Assembly: GCA_018662325.1 (NCBI GenBank)
Contig: JABJGM010000002.1
Span: forward strand, 94,940-158,939
Direction of reading: 5' to 3'
DNA length: 64,000 bases
Source: a bacterium
Lineage (GTDB): Bacteria; Patescibacteriota; Gracilibacteria; UBA1369; GCA-2718715
Within the stretch, counting starts at the first letter, position 1; every line of letters starts with the position of its first letter. Shown piece after piece: positions 8,325 through 21,600 of this stretch. The translations under genes and the position numbers were made by a program. The notes beneath the pieces are model-generated. The model did not search any database. It saw nothing but the letters and a program-made list of their open reading frames with translations, and was not told the DNA's origin.

Positions 8325-9659
8325 TTATGATTCGTCTTTACATTGCTTTTCATGAATTTTCTTCATGTTACCCAGTAAGGTTCCTTCGTTATCTTCCTCT
8401 ATTATGTTAAGTGTTTTTTTAATAGTTTGCTTGGTTTTATCTAAAACTGAGGCTAGTTCCAAAGAAGAAAAATCAGCAATTTCAGCTCTTTGATTGTCAA
8501 CAAGTCTTGCAAATTGTTTTTCAGATTGTCTTCTTGAGACTTCTTCAATAGCATTTTGTAAAAATGCATACTCTTCAAATGTTGAGGTTTGATTAAGATA
8601 CTGACTAAATTGATCTACGGTTGTTGCCTCCATAAAAATTTTATTAACTTTGGCCTGGGTTTTATTTCCGAGGTTTTTATTTGAATCTGCTTTGTCTCCA
8701 TAGGTATCTTTAATTTGTTGAATCTGCTTTTCAACAGTTGGAAACGTTTTTGACATTACTTGTTTTAGTCCTTCCCAAGCTGAATAATCTTTACCTTCTG
8801 TAAAGCCATATATTTTCTTTAGCTTATCTTTATATAATTCCCCAGAAAATGCAGACTTTGAAGTATTCCAAAACTTTTTAATGGTTCTCATAAGCTTGTT
8901 TGATTCTTTTCCAAATCCATTTTCATAAACCTCACCAAGACCTATATAGCCTTCTACAACAGCATCTGCCTTGTCTAAAACAGCTCCCAAGCCACCAGCA
9001 CATTCGCGCTTGCTATAGTCTCCATCTTTTAAGATACTAGGGGTTGAAGAGTTGTCATAATAATTAAAACGGTGGGAATATTTTTCTACAAATAAACCAA
9101 TGAATTCCTCTAATTTCTTTTTGTTTTGACTTTGTTGGGGATCTTGATTATAAACTTTTTTATACGAATTTAATAATCTATCAAACATTTCGGGTAAACC
9201 TTCAGTCTTAAACTGATTTATTGGTTCAGCACCTTCAGTTGCTTTTTCCCCGTATCCTAGAGCTTGATAAACGTCGACATTTCTTAGAAACTCAAGTTCT
9301 AATTCTAAAACTTTAATTTGTTCATTAATAATTGCGATCTGAGACCTTGTGTATCCAAATCCATTCTTTACTAAAAGATTGTATGAATCTTGCTTTTGTT
9401 CAACTACAAAAAATCGATCTCGTGTATTACAAAAATTATTTATATATCTAGATCCCTTGTAAACGTCAAAGTTTGTATTTAAGAAGTCTTCAGAGTATGA
9501 ACTAAAATTTGCTAAACCATTATAGATTGATTGCACTGTAAATCCCATTTTATCAAGTGTGTTCATTTGTGACTGAGCAGTTTGGGTATAACCAATATTT
9601 ATAAATAAAATAAATATGGAAATTATCGATAATTTTAAAATTTTTGATATTATTGACAT
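8325..9659 (-). CDS. Exported protein of unknown family (444 aa)
   Basis: I do not recognise this protein. An N-terminal signal peptide (hydrophobic stretch about 8-24) is followed by a mainly helical, charged, partly coiled-coil chain with only a few Cys. No transmembrane helix follows, so it is likely secreted or periplasmic-facing. The start overlaps the end of the preceding gene by 10 bases. It is the fifth gene in a run that begins with the 3783-residue SLH protein, and all four short members of the run carry signal peptides. A structural or accessory role in the same surface complex is inferred from context alone. Confidence 0.75.
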   Translation of the reverse strand: MSIISKILKLSIISIFILFINIGYTQTAQSQMNTLDKMGFTVQSIYNGLANFSSYSEDFLNTNFDVYKGSRYINNFCNTRDRFFVVEQKQDSYNLLVKNGFGYTRSQIAIINEQIKVLELELEFLRNVDVYQALGYGEKATEGAEPINQFKTEGLPEMFDRLLNSYKKVYNQDPQQSQNKKKLEEFIGLFVEKYSHRFNYYDNSSTPSILKDGDYSKRECAGGLGAVLDKADAVVEGYIGLGEVYENGFGKESNKLMRTIKKFWNTSKSAFSGELYKDKLKKIYGFTEGKDYSAWEGLKQVMSKTFPTVEKQIQQIKDTYGDKADSNKNLGNKTQAKVNKIFMEATTVDQFSQYLNQTSTFEEYAFLQNAIEEVSRRQSEKQFARLVDNQRAEIADFSSLELASVLDKTKQTIKKTLNIIEEDNEGTLLGNMKKIHEKQCKDES

Positions 9660-11329
9660 TTTGGTTTGGATAAAAATAATTTTGATGTCTCTTTGATAGA
9701 GAAGATAGAATCTTGTAAGCTTTTTAGGTTTTTATTAAATAGCTCCATTCTTTCTAAAAGTTGTGCATTTACGGAGTTAGCTGTAGCAGTTTTTTCTTCT
9801 AAAGATAATTTCAACTGACGATCTACTTGTGCCTCAATTATTTTTGATTGAAAATCTTGAATATCTTCTAAAACCTCTAAAAAGTTATTTGCATTTGAGA
9901 AATCTATTTCAGGTGCTGGAACTTGAGTCGCTTTAAATCTCTTTGAAATATCGCTAGGACTGATTTCTTGGATTGCCTTTTGAGGACTTGAAAGACTAAA
10001 CAAAGACTTTGCTATAAAGTTAATATTGCTACTATTTATTTTATTTAAAAGATCTTTTTTACAGATTGGTGGTTCAAAATAATTACCCGTAAGTTTTTGA
10101 GGTATTAGGTTTTTATCATTAGTTTCTATAAATTTTTCATTCATACTGTCAAAAATACAATTTGTACAATTATTCGATGGAGTTAACCACCTTAAGTTTT
10201 GTCTAACTTCTTTAATATAAAAACAAAATCTTTGTTCTGGTGTTCCTACTGTTGAATAAATAACATCACTTCCAGAATAACATGTGAACTCGGGAAACAA
10301 AGGATTACTATTTGTAAAACTTGGTAAATTAATACCGATATCTAGATTAGGATCTTCATCAGATTCATCTTCTTGGCTATCTGGATCTACTTGCCCGCCT
10401 GGAAAATTACCTTCTGAATCTGGATCATTTTGATTGTTTGAAGAGTGTGATTCTAATTCATTTGCTAAGTTTGGACTTACTCCACATTGATCTGGTGTAA
10501 AATCTTGAACCTCACCTAAAGGTAAATCCTCTTGTTTATCACTGTTGTCAGTATCTGAACTTCTAATATCAGGATTGATATCATCTTTGAGATCTTCAAC
10601 TACTTCATCGATATCTGTTTCTTCTAAATTCGTATCGTGATTTGTAGGTGATGACAAACTTTCTTGGTTTAATTCTGGAATTTGAAAAGTTTCCCATGGA
10701 ACATTGTCACCAAAAAGTAAATTTTCTATATCTTTAAGATCCTCTAGTAAGTCAAAATTGGAATCTAAAGTTGAATCATTAGCAAATATTTCAAAAGCTT
10801 TCGATTTAATAATCGCTTTATTTGTAATACTTATTACCTCTTTTTGATCTTCGTAAACCTTTTCTAATTTTTGTCTTTCAGCAACTGCCTCTCCAACTGT
10901 AGATTTAGAAGTAAAATTTTCAATAAAAGTAGATTCAAACCAGTAGCCAACTTGGTCTGTAGCAGCATCTAGAATTTCTTGATTAGTTTTATAATGAATT
11001 TCACCGAATATACTTAAGTACAAATCTGGCTCACAGCAGTCTGGCACTGAATAAACAGAATTGGTTGAATTAAAATAATAACCTTTTATGCCTCCAGCTA
11101 ATTTTTCGCTATACTTTTCAATGTTATATTTCTTAAGAGAACCATAAGAATCATTATCTAGATCAAGTTTTTCATTCTCATAATTTGCAACTGCATCTGA
11201 TAATGCTTCCAAGACTTGATTTTTAACAGCAAGGTCAAGTTCAGCTTTAGCAATTGGTATGCTTAAAAAAATTAGTAGTCCGATTGTAATTGTGGTGAAC
11301 TTTTTAAGTGCACGAAGTTGTTGTTGCAT
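9650..11329 (-). CDS. Exported acidic, Cys-containing protein of unknown family
   Basis: The family is not recognised. The start at 11329 gives 559 residues with a clear signal peptide ending near IPIAKAE; an ATG at 11374 would add 15 residues before it. After a helical N-terminal part with a CC pair, residues about 230-340 form an Asp/Glu/Ser-rich low-complexity linker. A Cys-rich segment follows, including the spacing CTNC, then a coiled-coil-like C-terminus ending KCQ. Disulfides are plausible outside the membrane. It overlaps both neighbours in the operon (26 and 10 bases), so synthesis is probably coupled to theirs. Function unknown. Confidence 0.72.
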   Translation of the reverse strand: MQQQLRALKKFTTITIGLLIFLSIPIAKAELDLAVKNQVLEALSDAVANYENEKLDLDNDSYGSLKKYNIEKYSEKLAGGIKGYYFNSTNSVYSVPDCCEPDLYLSIFGEIHYKTNQEILDAATDQVGYWFESTFIENFTSKSTVGEAVAERQKLEKVYEDQKEVISITNKAIIKSKAFEIFANDSTLDSNFDLLEDLKDIENLLFGDNVPWETFQIPELNQESLSSPTNHDTNLEETDIDEVVEDLKDDINPDIRSSDTDNSDKQEDLPLGEVQDFTPDQCGVSPNLANELESHSSNNQNDPDSEGNFPGGQVDPDSQEDESDEDPNLDIGINLPSFTNSNPLFPEFTCYSGSDVIYSTVGTPEQRFCFYIKEVRQNLRWLTPSNNCTNCIFDSMNEKFIETNDKNLIPQKLTGNYFEPPICKKDLLNKINSSNINFIAKSLFSLSSPQKAIQEISPSDISKRFKATQVPAPEIDFSNANNFLEVLEDIQDFQSKIIEAQVDRQLKLSLEEKTATANSVNAQLLERMELFNKNLKSLQDSIFSIKETSKLFLSKPKCQ

Positions 11330-11972
11330 TCGGTAATTTATTAGGATATTTTTTAACTTCCATAAAGACGTCATATAATTTTGAATTCATGGTATGAAGT
11401 TCTTTTTTGATTTGGTAATACTGTGAATGTAATATATAAGCCGAGTAATTTTCCTTATAAAAATCTACTGAAACTCTGTTAGCTTCACTAACCTTCTCTC
11501 TCAAAAACTCTTTATACTCCGGTAATGGTGTTGGGATAACCCTTTCTAAGGAAATAGTATAGTCAGCAAATTCTTTATCAAGTCTTTCTTTTAAACATAT
11601 TGAAGATAAATTTTGAAAATCAGTATCTATAATTCTAATTTTTTGTTCATCATCTACACATTCATTGTATAGGGCTGCATTATAGCTTTCGCTGGTAATA
11701 TCATATGCAATAGTTGGAGGCTTTAAGATATCATGATACTTTTTAAGGTCTTGTGAAGCTACTAAGAAATATTCCTCTTCATGAAGTAAAAAAAGCTGGT
11801 TCTGAAATTCATTTGTAAGTTGGTTGTTTTTAGCAATAGTTTTAGCTGTGATTTTTATATATTCATCGTATCGACTTGGAGCACCACTTGCCGAATTAGG
11901 AATTAAATTCCATGAAATAAGAGCGATAATTAATAAACCAAAAATTTTTATTGGCATTTTGAAAGATAGCAT
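11304..11972 (-). CDS. Exported helical protein of unknown family (222 aa)
   Basis: The family is not recognised. A signal peptide (hydrophobic core about 9-25) precedes a mostly helical chain with a Cys pair in the middle (NECVDDE and SICLKE) and a Cys at the C-terminus. An alternative start at 11957 removes five residues and leaves a 10-base overlap with the previous gene, similar to the other overlaps here. The gene lies between two other exported-protein genes in the SLH-protein operon. It could be paralogous in architecture to the 220-residue neighbour, which has the same size and layout, but I see no clear sequence identity. Confidence 0.7.
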   Translation of the reverse strand: MLSFKMPIKIFGLLIIALISWNLIPNSASGAPSRYDEYIKITAKTIAKNNQLTNEFQNQLFLLHEEEYFLVASQDLKKYHDILKPPTIAYDITSESYNAALYNECVDDEQKIRIIDTDFQNLSSICLKERLDKEFADYTISLERVIPTPLPEYKEFLREKVSEANRVSVDFYKENYSAYILHSQYYQIKKELHTMNSKLYDVFMEVKKYPNKLPNATTTSCT

Positions 11973-12610
11973 ATTAGGTTGTCATTTATTTTATTGAATT
12001 GTTTTACAGATTCATCTGTAATGCTTAGTAGTTGTTCAAACTGTTTATTGATTTGATCGTATTTTTCAAGGATTACAGCTCCCCTTTTGGCTTGAACACT
12101 TTTAGTAAGGGTAGACTTGTAAACATGTTTAATCTCATCTAGATACTCTTGCGTAACTACAATACATTTGTTTTTTCTATCAATTTCTCTCTGGATATTT
12201 TGTTGTTCTTTGCTACTTGTTCCTTGTAAATTTTGTTCACTTTGAGCTAATCTTTCTTGAGTTTGAGATAAGTTTAAACTTATTAAGTATTTTGCTTTCA
12301 TATAAGCATCTTTAAAATCTTGAATTAATGCTGAATCGTATGTTGGCTGACTTACCACTTCTTTAAGTTCATCGTAAAACTCAGCTGTAATAAGGTTTAA
12401 AGTTCGGGTATATTCTTCTTCGCAAACTGGGGATGGATTATTGAGTCTATCTTGAATTTCTGAAGATGTTGTTTGCTGAATTTTTTCTTGTTGTCTTTGT
12501 TGTTCTGAGGATTGTGGATTAGCAAGAACATTGAAAATTTGCGAAGATAAAATTACTATCACTAAGATAAATATATAAATTAAATGACGTAATCTTTTAT
12601 TTTTAACCAT
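11948..12610 (-). CDS. Exported coiled-coil protein of unknown family (220 aa)
   Basis: The N-terminus has a basic start and a hydrophobic segment (about 10-29), consistent with a signal peptide or anchor. The rest is Gln/Glu/Lys-rich and strongly helical with heptad character, with Cys at CEEEY, KCIVV and the terminal LICYLSKCQ. The start codon overlaps the stop of the 3783-residue gene as ATGGTTAA (8 bases), a typical coupling arrangement. Function unknown. Its placement directly behind the giant gene suggests a dedicated partner or chaperone-like component. Confidence 0.72.
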   Translation of the reverse strand: MVKNKRLRHLIYIFILVIVILSSQIFNVLANPQSSEQQRQQEKIQQTTSSEIQDRLNNPSPVCEEEYTRTLNLITAEFYDELKEVVSQPTYDSALIQDFKDAYMKAKYLISLNLSQTQERLAQSEQNLQGTSSKEQQNIQREIDRKNKCIVVTQEYLDEIKHVYKSTLTKSVQAKRGAVILEKYDQINKQFEQLLSITDESVKQFNKINDNLICYLSKCQ

Positions 12611-15600
12611 CTATATTTGGGTTAATTTTAAATACTTTAGAAGTAGAATAAATTATTGGATTTATAGGATCGTACTCACCATATATTATAAAAAATTTAT
12701 CTTTATCCTGCAATGCAAGTCCTTGTTTTTTTTCATAAGGGCATGGACAAGCTGTACAAATAGGATCCTTAACTCCAATACTAGAATCAGGTATTTCTGT
12801 GCTATCATCTGGACTCAATAGATCTTCTTGTTCATTAGTTAAACCAAATGCTTGTTTTTCTGAGGATTCCAGGGTTTCTTCTTTAGATGCTCTTTCAATT
12901 GATTCTTGAATGTGGGTTTGGCTTTCATTAATTCTATAATCTTCCAGTGGTAAACCTAATTTAGATCTTTGTTCTATACAATTATAAATATCGAGAGATC
13001 GAGAGATTAGAATTGCAAAATCTTGTCTGGAAATTGGTTGGTTTGGTTCTTGAGCTTCATCTTTGGTTAGAAGGAAGTTAGATTTAACAACTGCAGAGTC
13101 ATTTAATATTGGAGTTAGATCTTGAGCAAATTTTAAGTAGTCTGTATACCATGGATTTTTTTCTGTTACATCTTCAAGAGTAATTACATCCATGTTTTCT
13201 AGGGCTTCCATAATAACTTTTACAGCTTCTATTCTTGAAATAGTGTTAAATGGTTTAAATGGACTTTGTCCTAGATTATTAACTTCTCCTTTATATCCTT
13301 CAAATATTCCCAGGAAAAATGTTTCTTTAGTTATTGGATAAAACCAGTCATATGTATTTGAATATAAAATATCAGAAAATACATTCGGTGATAAATAACT
13401 TTCTGGCCTAGGTTTAATACATAATATTTTTAATATTGTTTTTGCAAATTCACTTCTTAATAAAAAGTTAGTTGGTAAAAATAGATTTTGACCGTCAATG
13501 TTAACCCCTTGGAAAATCCCAAGCCTTGCTAGTCTATTGATCTCGTCAAATCCTTTAGTGTTTTCATTAATATCCGAAAATTGAGTGTCAGCTTTTAAAT
13601 CAAGATCACTAATTCCCGCTTTTGGATTATCTTTTATTTGTTGATTGTGACTTTGGTAATCAGAATTTATAAACTGTTCTAACGATAGAGTATCTTCGAT
13701 GTTTTGTATTTTAAAACTTACAAGATTCTTCCCATTGGCATTACCTCGTAGGGAGATCCAATGTTGATCCAATGACTCAACATCTGGATTTTGATTGCTA
13801 GAGTCAAGTTCCAAAGTATATTGCTTATCAATTAAAACTGGGTTAGCAAACCGAGAAACCGCCAGTATGTTTTTATTGTTTTGCTTAACTATTGCAGTCT
13901 GATCAAGATCATTTAATGGATCATTGATTATTTCAATTGTAATATTGTCTTCTATGTTTTCGTCGACAATTACTAGCTGCGAGCTTGAATCATTACTCTT
14001 TTCCCTTGAGTCTATGATTTCTGGACTCAGATTTGAATCTGTTTTAAGTAAAACTTTTGTTATAGGTTGAGTGTCTTTTGAAACTAAAATAGTTAATAAT
14101 TCTAAATCTTCATAGGAATTTAAAACTGTAAATTCAAGTGAGCTGTCATTAATTATTAAATTGTTATCTTCAATTTCTATAGCTGGTCTATTTTTATTGT
14201 CGGTAATCTGTAGATTTTCCTGACTTGAAAATTTAAAATCAAAACTAGAGTCTTCTACTAGATTAGTTTTTATAGGGATTAACCTATCTTGATTAGATTT
14301 TAAAATAGTTACATTTCCTTCAGTAACTCTAGGAACAATCTTACCTATTACGTTTGTATTAGATACTTTATCTAAAACAATATTTAGATCCTGAAGCTTA
14401 GGACTGATTTCAAGTTTAGATTGATTACCTGCTAAATCAACAGCTTGAATAGTTATTTTATCAAGTTGGGGACTTGTTATTTTTGGTAAATTAAAAATTG
14501 GATTTAGCACATTCAAGGCGTAGGCTTGATTTCTATAATTAACAGACATTGATATAATACGACTTCCAATATCAGTGCTGGTATTTAGATCAAGGTCTAT
14601 ATCTTGATATAAAACTGGGTTTGCAATGTCTGATATATTTCCAGATATAGTTGGAGCTACTCGATCTTTACAAAAATCAATAGACAACGCTTTTGGACCA
14701 TTAAAGGTGTGTAAATTTGAATTAATCTTAGAGCTGTGTACTAGACTATATAAACCTAAAGGAATGTTTATTTTCAAACTAGATGATTGAGATTTTTTAA
14801 CAAACATCTCTTGAAAATTATCCTTAGAAATAACTCCACTTAATGAATCAATTTGATTTAGACTTTCAAATTCAGTTTCTTGATTTTCATCATGTAATAT
14901 CACGTATCTTCTAAAAGGAATAAGTTTATCAGTCCCAGGTTTATAAATATCAATAATTTGATTATCAAGATCTAGGTAGTTACTAAATGAAACTTGAATT
15001 TCCTCAAAAGACTCGGTGATCTGAATGTCTCTAGGTGTTAAAGTTTGTATTTCTTTATCTAGATCTTCCCTTAGTGTAAATTGATCATTGCTACCATATC
15101 TAAAGTTTCTTTGAGAGTTTAAAGGCTTAAAGTAAACTTCTTTATCTATTGTATGAATAATATCATCGTCAGAATCATAATCCAGGTCTGTAAAAATAAA
15201 ATTAGATTGAGCCTCATCTTGATCTTCAAAAGAATACAGTCTAGAGAAGGATCCATCTGGACTTACATAATGGACACCAGTAGGAAATTTAGCCTCAACG
15301 CCTTGACTAGAATTATCTCCTTGCCCTTGTGCTATATATTTAGCTCTATCTTTAAAGATCTTGTCTAATTTTTGAGAGTTATCAATAAGATTACTAAACT
15401 CTTTTACTGCATCCTTACTAATGGAAGTTTTTGGTAATAAATCAGAAACAATGCTTTTGTTTTGAGTAAATTTAACTGGATCTATGGAAGCAATATTTTT
15501 CTCGTCTGAATTTTCATACATTAGATCTGTAATATACTTTGCGTTATTAAGTTTATCTTGATCAAAGAATATAGAATCTTCAACTTTAAAATTTTCTCGT

Positions 15601-18600
15601 GGCTTAAAATCAGTCATTTCAATTACGGTATGAGTACTTGGAAGTTTTATTTTTGCTTCAATTTCAGTTGCTCTTGCAAGTAAATCAAAAGCAGTTTTTA
15701 AATCAAGTCCAACTTTGGCATTTAGATCAACGTCTTCAAATTGGATTTCTTTTAAAAATTCATATTTGTAATCCAAAAGTTCATTAATTTCAAGAATCTT
15801 TTTATTGTATTCTTGGAACGCATCTTGAATTTGTAAATTTAGTGCTTGAGAGAAAGAGTTTAGTCCTTCGTAAATAGCATCGGTTTCATATGTTAAGTCA
15901 GATTCTAAAATTGCTTGATACTCTTTTACATAATCTAAGTCTAACTGAGGTAATTTGATTGAGATTTGTTTATCAATTGGTAAGACAACATCTAATGGTC
16001 GAGCAGTCATGTCTTGAATTGCTTTCGACAAAGTTAACTCTGGAACTGGGATTAAACCTTTTTGAATTAAACAATATATTCTTAAAATTTGTTTTATCAA
16101 GTCTAGCTCTTCACCAATTTTTTCTTGAATATCAATTCCAACATCAGCAATTTCTGGTGCTACTGGAATTATAGGAAGTACTGGAATTTGGATTTTTGGT
16201 AAATCAGGAAGATCTATTAAGGTAGATAAGTCAGGTGGTCCCGGAAGAACAGGAATTTTAATAGAGCCAAAAACTAAACCAATATCAAGATCAGGAGCGG
16301 AAGGAAATGTCATTTCAAAATTCATCCTTGGAAGAGGTAATGGCTGCGGGTTAAATTTAATAATTGGCATTTTAATAAATAAACCAGTTTTAATTTTTGA
16401 AATATCCAAAGTGATATCTGGAATCTTTGGAAACTCCATAAATGGTAAAGAGTCACCAATATCAGGAATTAAACCTAAAATTATATCTATGAATGATGAT
16501 CCCCTTCTAGTTTTACAGTCGTCACATTTATCAAAGAAATCAATAAATACCTGGAAAATAAAATTAAAGTTATTGTAAATTTTTATCAAAGACTCAAACA
16601 TTTTTGTCCATGTAGATAAATTTTTGGTATTTTGCGCAAACCAATCTACTACATTTGTTAATATTTGATCTCCCCAGTCAAGGACTTGCAATGCAAATTT
16701 TGAAATAAAATCTTGAATTTCAAATATTTGCAAAGGCATATCTCTCCATAATAAAGCTGACTGATAACTTTCATATAAATTAGTAGTTAAACCTTCCATA
16801 CCAACTGCAAAATCAATACAAGATTTTTGCTTATCACTCTGTTGTCCATCTTTAGGTTTATTTACAACTGAAACAATTTTTGTAAGCTGTCCTCCTAAAA
16901 TAAGATCAATGAAAAAACTTACTGTATCTTTCCAGTCTTTAGCTTGAGTGTCATATGCTTTTTTTATAGCAGATACAAAACTATTTTCACCAGAAAAATT
17001 TGGATATTTTTTATCTTTATACGTCCATTCAATATCTGGACTTCCCATATTTTCATTCCTAGGGTCGTTCAAAGTACTAAAACTTGCTTTAACCCTATCA
17101 TTAAAGTTTTCAAAGTTATAATCTCCTAATTTATCTGCAGGTGGAACATTTTGATAATCCATACATCCCCAAGAATAAAAAGCTTTTAAGAAATTTTGAA
17201 TAGTCTTGTCTAAAGACAGTAATATACTTCTAAAGAATTTTGCTAACTCTTTGTCGTCGTACCAAGGGTAGTTTATAGACATGTTTTCTGTCTCAAACTC
17301 CCATATTGGCATTTTTGAAAGCTCCTCAAAATATTTTTGTTGGTTTTGCGTATACCTAGTAAATAAACTGTTTTTCTTTGCCGTATATTCTTCGAAATTC
17401 TTATATTCACCACAGAGTTCTTTGAAAGAATTATAGTTTTCTTTGGAAATGTTATCTGGGCAATTAGGAAAGGGATTTAAAGAATCAATTTTTGAAAGAT
17501 CTTCTTCGTTAGTATAAAATCCAAATTCTCTAGCCCAACTATTTAAATTTGATAACTCAAGATTATTATCGGCATTTAAAACAGGATATATAATATTTAC
17601 ATCAGGCATGTCTATCACCTTCACAATTTCAAAAAATTGATTTTTAGCCCAAGTTGAAAATATTGCAGGAAAAGAAGGTGGATTGAACTTTCTAGGAGCA
17701 CCTCTATCTTCAAGACTTACAACTCCTTTAGTTGCCTTTGATACACCTTTGGCAACATAATTCATACCTTTAATAATTGATTTATTTACTTTTTTACAAA
17801 CATCGTCTGGTAATGTCGCTACTTGAAACTTCAGGCATTGACCACCAATACATGGTGCTAAAACAAAACTTCCTGTCAGAGTTGGTGATAAATAAAGCTT
17901 AAATCCACATGGAAATGCAGGTGTTCCAAAACCAATTGGGATTGGTCCCCATGGGCATGACAAACCAATTAAAGGAGTTGGTGGGCTTAGCATGCTTCCT
18001 GGTACTAAAAGCGCATCGTTATACGGAGTTGCAATACAACTATCTCCACATATTAATTCTTTTAGTTTTTTTTCCGTTTTGTCAGCATAAGCTTTAACTT
18101 CATTCATAGCAGCTGAATAAAAATCGCTGGTTCCATCTTGATCAGAATCAGTAAAAAACTGCTTAACTCTAGACTCTTGCGCATAGGCATTTAGTTCATC
18201 TTCGGTTTTGTCGGCAATCCCCGTAACATCAAAATCCATACTTTCAGATATGTTAACTCTAGGGGGTGCCAAGTATTGATAAACAGGATGAAATCCAAAT
18301 TCAGATGATTGTAAATACAAAACTTTTGAACCAGAAACAAATGGAATTTTAATATCTAACAATCCATCGGAACCAATAGACTGATTAATTATATCAGTAG
18401 AGAAATCTTGGATATTTCTACCTGGATCTATATTTGACTGTGATATAAAATCAACATGAGTTTGATTTATAAAATTACTAGTAAATTCATCTTTTACAGT
18501 ATCTACAAATGGAACATCGGAGACAGAATTTTTATCAATTTTAATTAAAAACTTTAATGTTGTAGAAGTACTAAAATTAAAACTTTGATCGCTAATATAG

Positions 18601-21600
18601 TTATAACTACCGCTATCTATTCTTTTCATATCAAAAGACTGATTATTTACCATCAAAGATGCACTTAAAGCATTATCAGGTAAATTAATTGCAACAGGAC
18701 TATTGAAAGAACCATCACTTGAGGACCTAAAGACATCAGTAAAAATTTCAATATTTAAAACACTTGAATCCAACGGATCTTGAATTGCATTTAAATCAAA
18801 TTTTGAATAATTAAACTCAGAATGACTTTTTAGGTTAGAGAAATTATTTGTAGGATTATCTAAATTCTCATCTTTTAAATAAACATAGTTCTCATCTAAG
18901 AAATACTTAGCTGGATATGGAAAAATAAAAGATTCAAATTTCTTCTCAAGTCTTTGGTTTTGACTTCTATGAAAAACTCTAAAATTAAAATCGCTATCGT
19001 AAACCATTAAATCAAAAATAGAATCATTATTTAGGTCAGCAGTGTATATCTTTTTAGGCTTAATTTTTTCTGGCAAGTCAAATCTATCCAACACTAACTC
19101 CCCTGAATCTTCTTTAAGAATATAAGTACAGGTATCCTTTAGATGACAATGATCTTCAAATAAAATTAAAACTTCTAAAGGATCTTCATTTAAGACGATT
19201 AATTGCTTAGGCTTCAAAGGAAGTTTAATATGAGATTCTTGTAGAATTTGTCTTTCCTTGTTATATAAAGAAATAAAACCTTCCTCATCGCCAATTATAA
19301 TAAACTTTTCAGTATCTAAAATACTTTCAGCTGTAGACTTTAAAGTTGCAATTTTTTGTCCAAGAGTTTTATTGAAATTTCCTTGTCCTTGAATAAGATT
19401 ATTTAATTTCAAAGTTGGATCACCAACTAAAACGGTTGAAAGATCTGCATACGACATCAGACTTGGGCCCATGGCTTGGCCTGAAGTAAATAACAATAAA
19501 GTTTTATCTTGAGAATTTGCTAGTCTTGACGGGTTATCCATACCTTTAGATAGGTTTGATTTTGCTTGGTTTAAAAATAAACTTTCAGACTCATAAGGCT
19601 TAACAAAAGATACACTATTTAAATAGTTATAAATCGAATGAGTATTTTCTGACTTCTTAGTAATAATTGGATGCTCATAATAATACGGACTCTCTGCAAG
19701 TTGTGCTTTTTTAGAATTCAGATACAGACTTGCAACTTTAATATCTTTATAAAACAAATCGTAATTTAAAATATTAAAGTTTTCAGGTGAAGGTGAAGAT
19801 GAAATTGAAATCTGATCTGAAAGAATAAGACCATCATCGATTGAAATCAACTCTAGATCATCAAAACTTATTGATTTTGAATCAAAAACAACATCGGCGT
19901 TTTGACTTGAGGGTTCGATTAAAATGAACTCCTGACTAAAGTAACTTGTAGGATCGGATGTAATTCTAAGACTTTCGGATTTCAAAAAAGGAACATTTAA
20001 GAATTTTTGCCCTTCATAAAAAAAGTTTAAATTGATTCTATTATCATTGATTTCCAGTTGATTGCTTAATTTTGAATCTTGGAAAATCTCTAAACTTTTA
20101 TCTGGATGAATAGTAAGTAACCTTTGATTTTCTCGATGTGAATTAGTATTTGTTATTACAGCTTGAGTTTTACCCGATAACAACAATGATTCAGCTTTTG
20201 AGTTATATAGTTCTGACTGATTAGTGTTTAATAAATAACTTAAGGAGTTTGAGTTTAGGCCTTGAATATCATTTTTAGTAAGACCTAAAGCTAAATGAAA
20301 GTTTAGAGTTTCTTGTATTTCCTCAGCTTTTATTTTCACTTCAAAATAACCTGTTTGAAGTGGAATAGAGTTAAACCTCAATGAAGCTTGCCCATTAGAC
20401 ATCCTGGATTGAGAACTTTGATCTAATGTTATTTTAGACTCATCAAATTCGATATCTAAATCAGAATTAAGTTTGGTTACATTATTAAAATCATCTGCCA
20501 GAGTGGCTCTTATTGTTATTTCATTTGATTCTAATCCCGAAAGTAATTTTGGTCCTGTAACCAAGGTCAACTTAGAAGCTTTTCCTGGTAAAACCTTTAT
20601 AGAATGAGTTAATTTTTGAATACCATTGAATTCAACCTCAAAACTATATTCCCCTGCTGTTCTTGGAAGATTAACTTGAAAATTATAAACACCATTAGAA
20701 GCATCCTTCGGGACAACTTTTACTTTTTTATTATCTGAAGTAAACTTTGGGGATCCAAAGTCTACAATTGAATTGTTTGAATCGAATAATTTAAAGCTAA
20801 AATTTTTAGGTTCTACATCATCTGCCGATATCTCTTTAAAAGACAAAAATTCTTCAGCTTTAACAGTCAAACCTTCAACAAATTTAGTTTTGAATTCGCC
20901 TTCAATACTCTTAGCGACTTTTTGTTGGGAAACTAAGATTTCAAATTTCTCATCAAAAAGTGGAATATATTTATACTGACTATTTAACAATAATGAAACT
21001 TCACCTGCATTAATAGGAACCGCCTTAACACTTGCAATACCATCTTCAAATTTTAATTGAACACCAGCTTTATCTTTATCTAAATCATCATTTAAAATTT
21101 GGATATCTCCAGAATCTTGAATTGTAAATATCTCTTCAAAATCTTTACTTATATCTTCATTTTGAGTCAAAGCCACAACGCTAAATTCAAATTCTTCAGA
21201 AGCTAAGCTTATAAAATTAGGTAAATTCCTAACAACAATCTTACTTGGTTTTTCAGATGAATACTTAAAGTCTGTATTTCCTTCCTCTGGCCATACAAAG
21301 CTATACGAATCAGTGTCAAATACGGATTTAACCCTATCGCTTTGTTCATCAAACCACTCAGGTAGGTATTCGGTAAAATATGTAAATAAACTCTCTCCAC
21401 TATTTTCTACATTAAAATCTTCAATAATACTTTGCGACGGTGGCTTTTGGTATGACTGAGAAATTTGGTTTTTAGAAAAATCAGGACTAGTCAAATCAAA
21501 CAAAATTTGATTTTCATCTGAGAAACTATTAATTTCCACAAAATCAAAACTTTGGTTAAACCCATCAATATCCAAAGGAAAATCTGCATCCAATAAATTC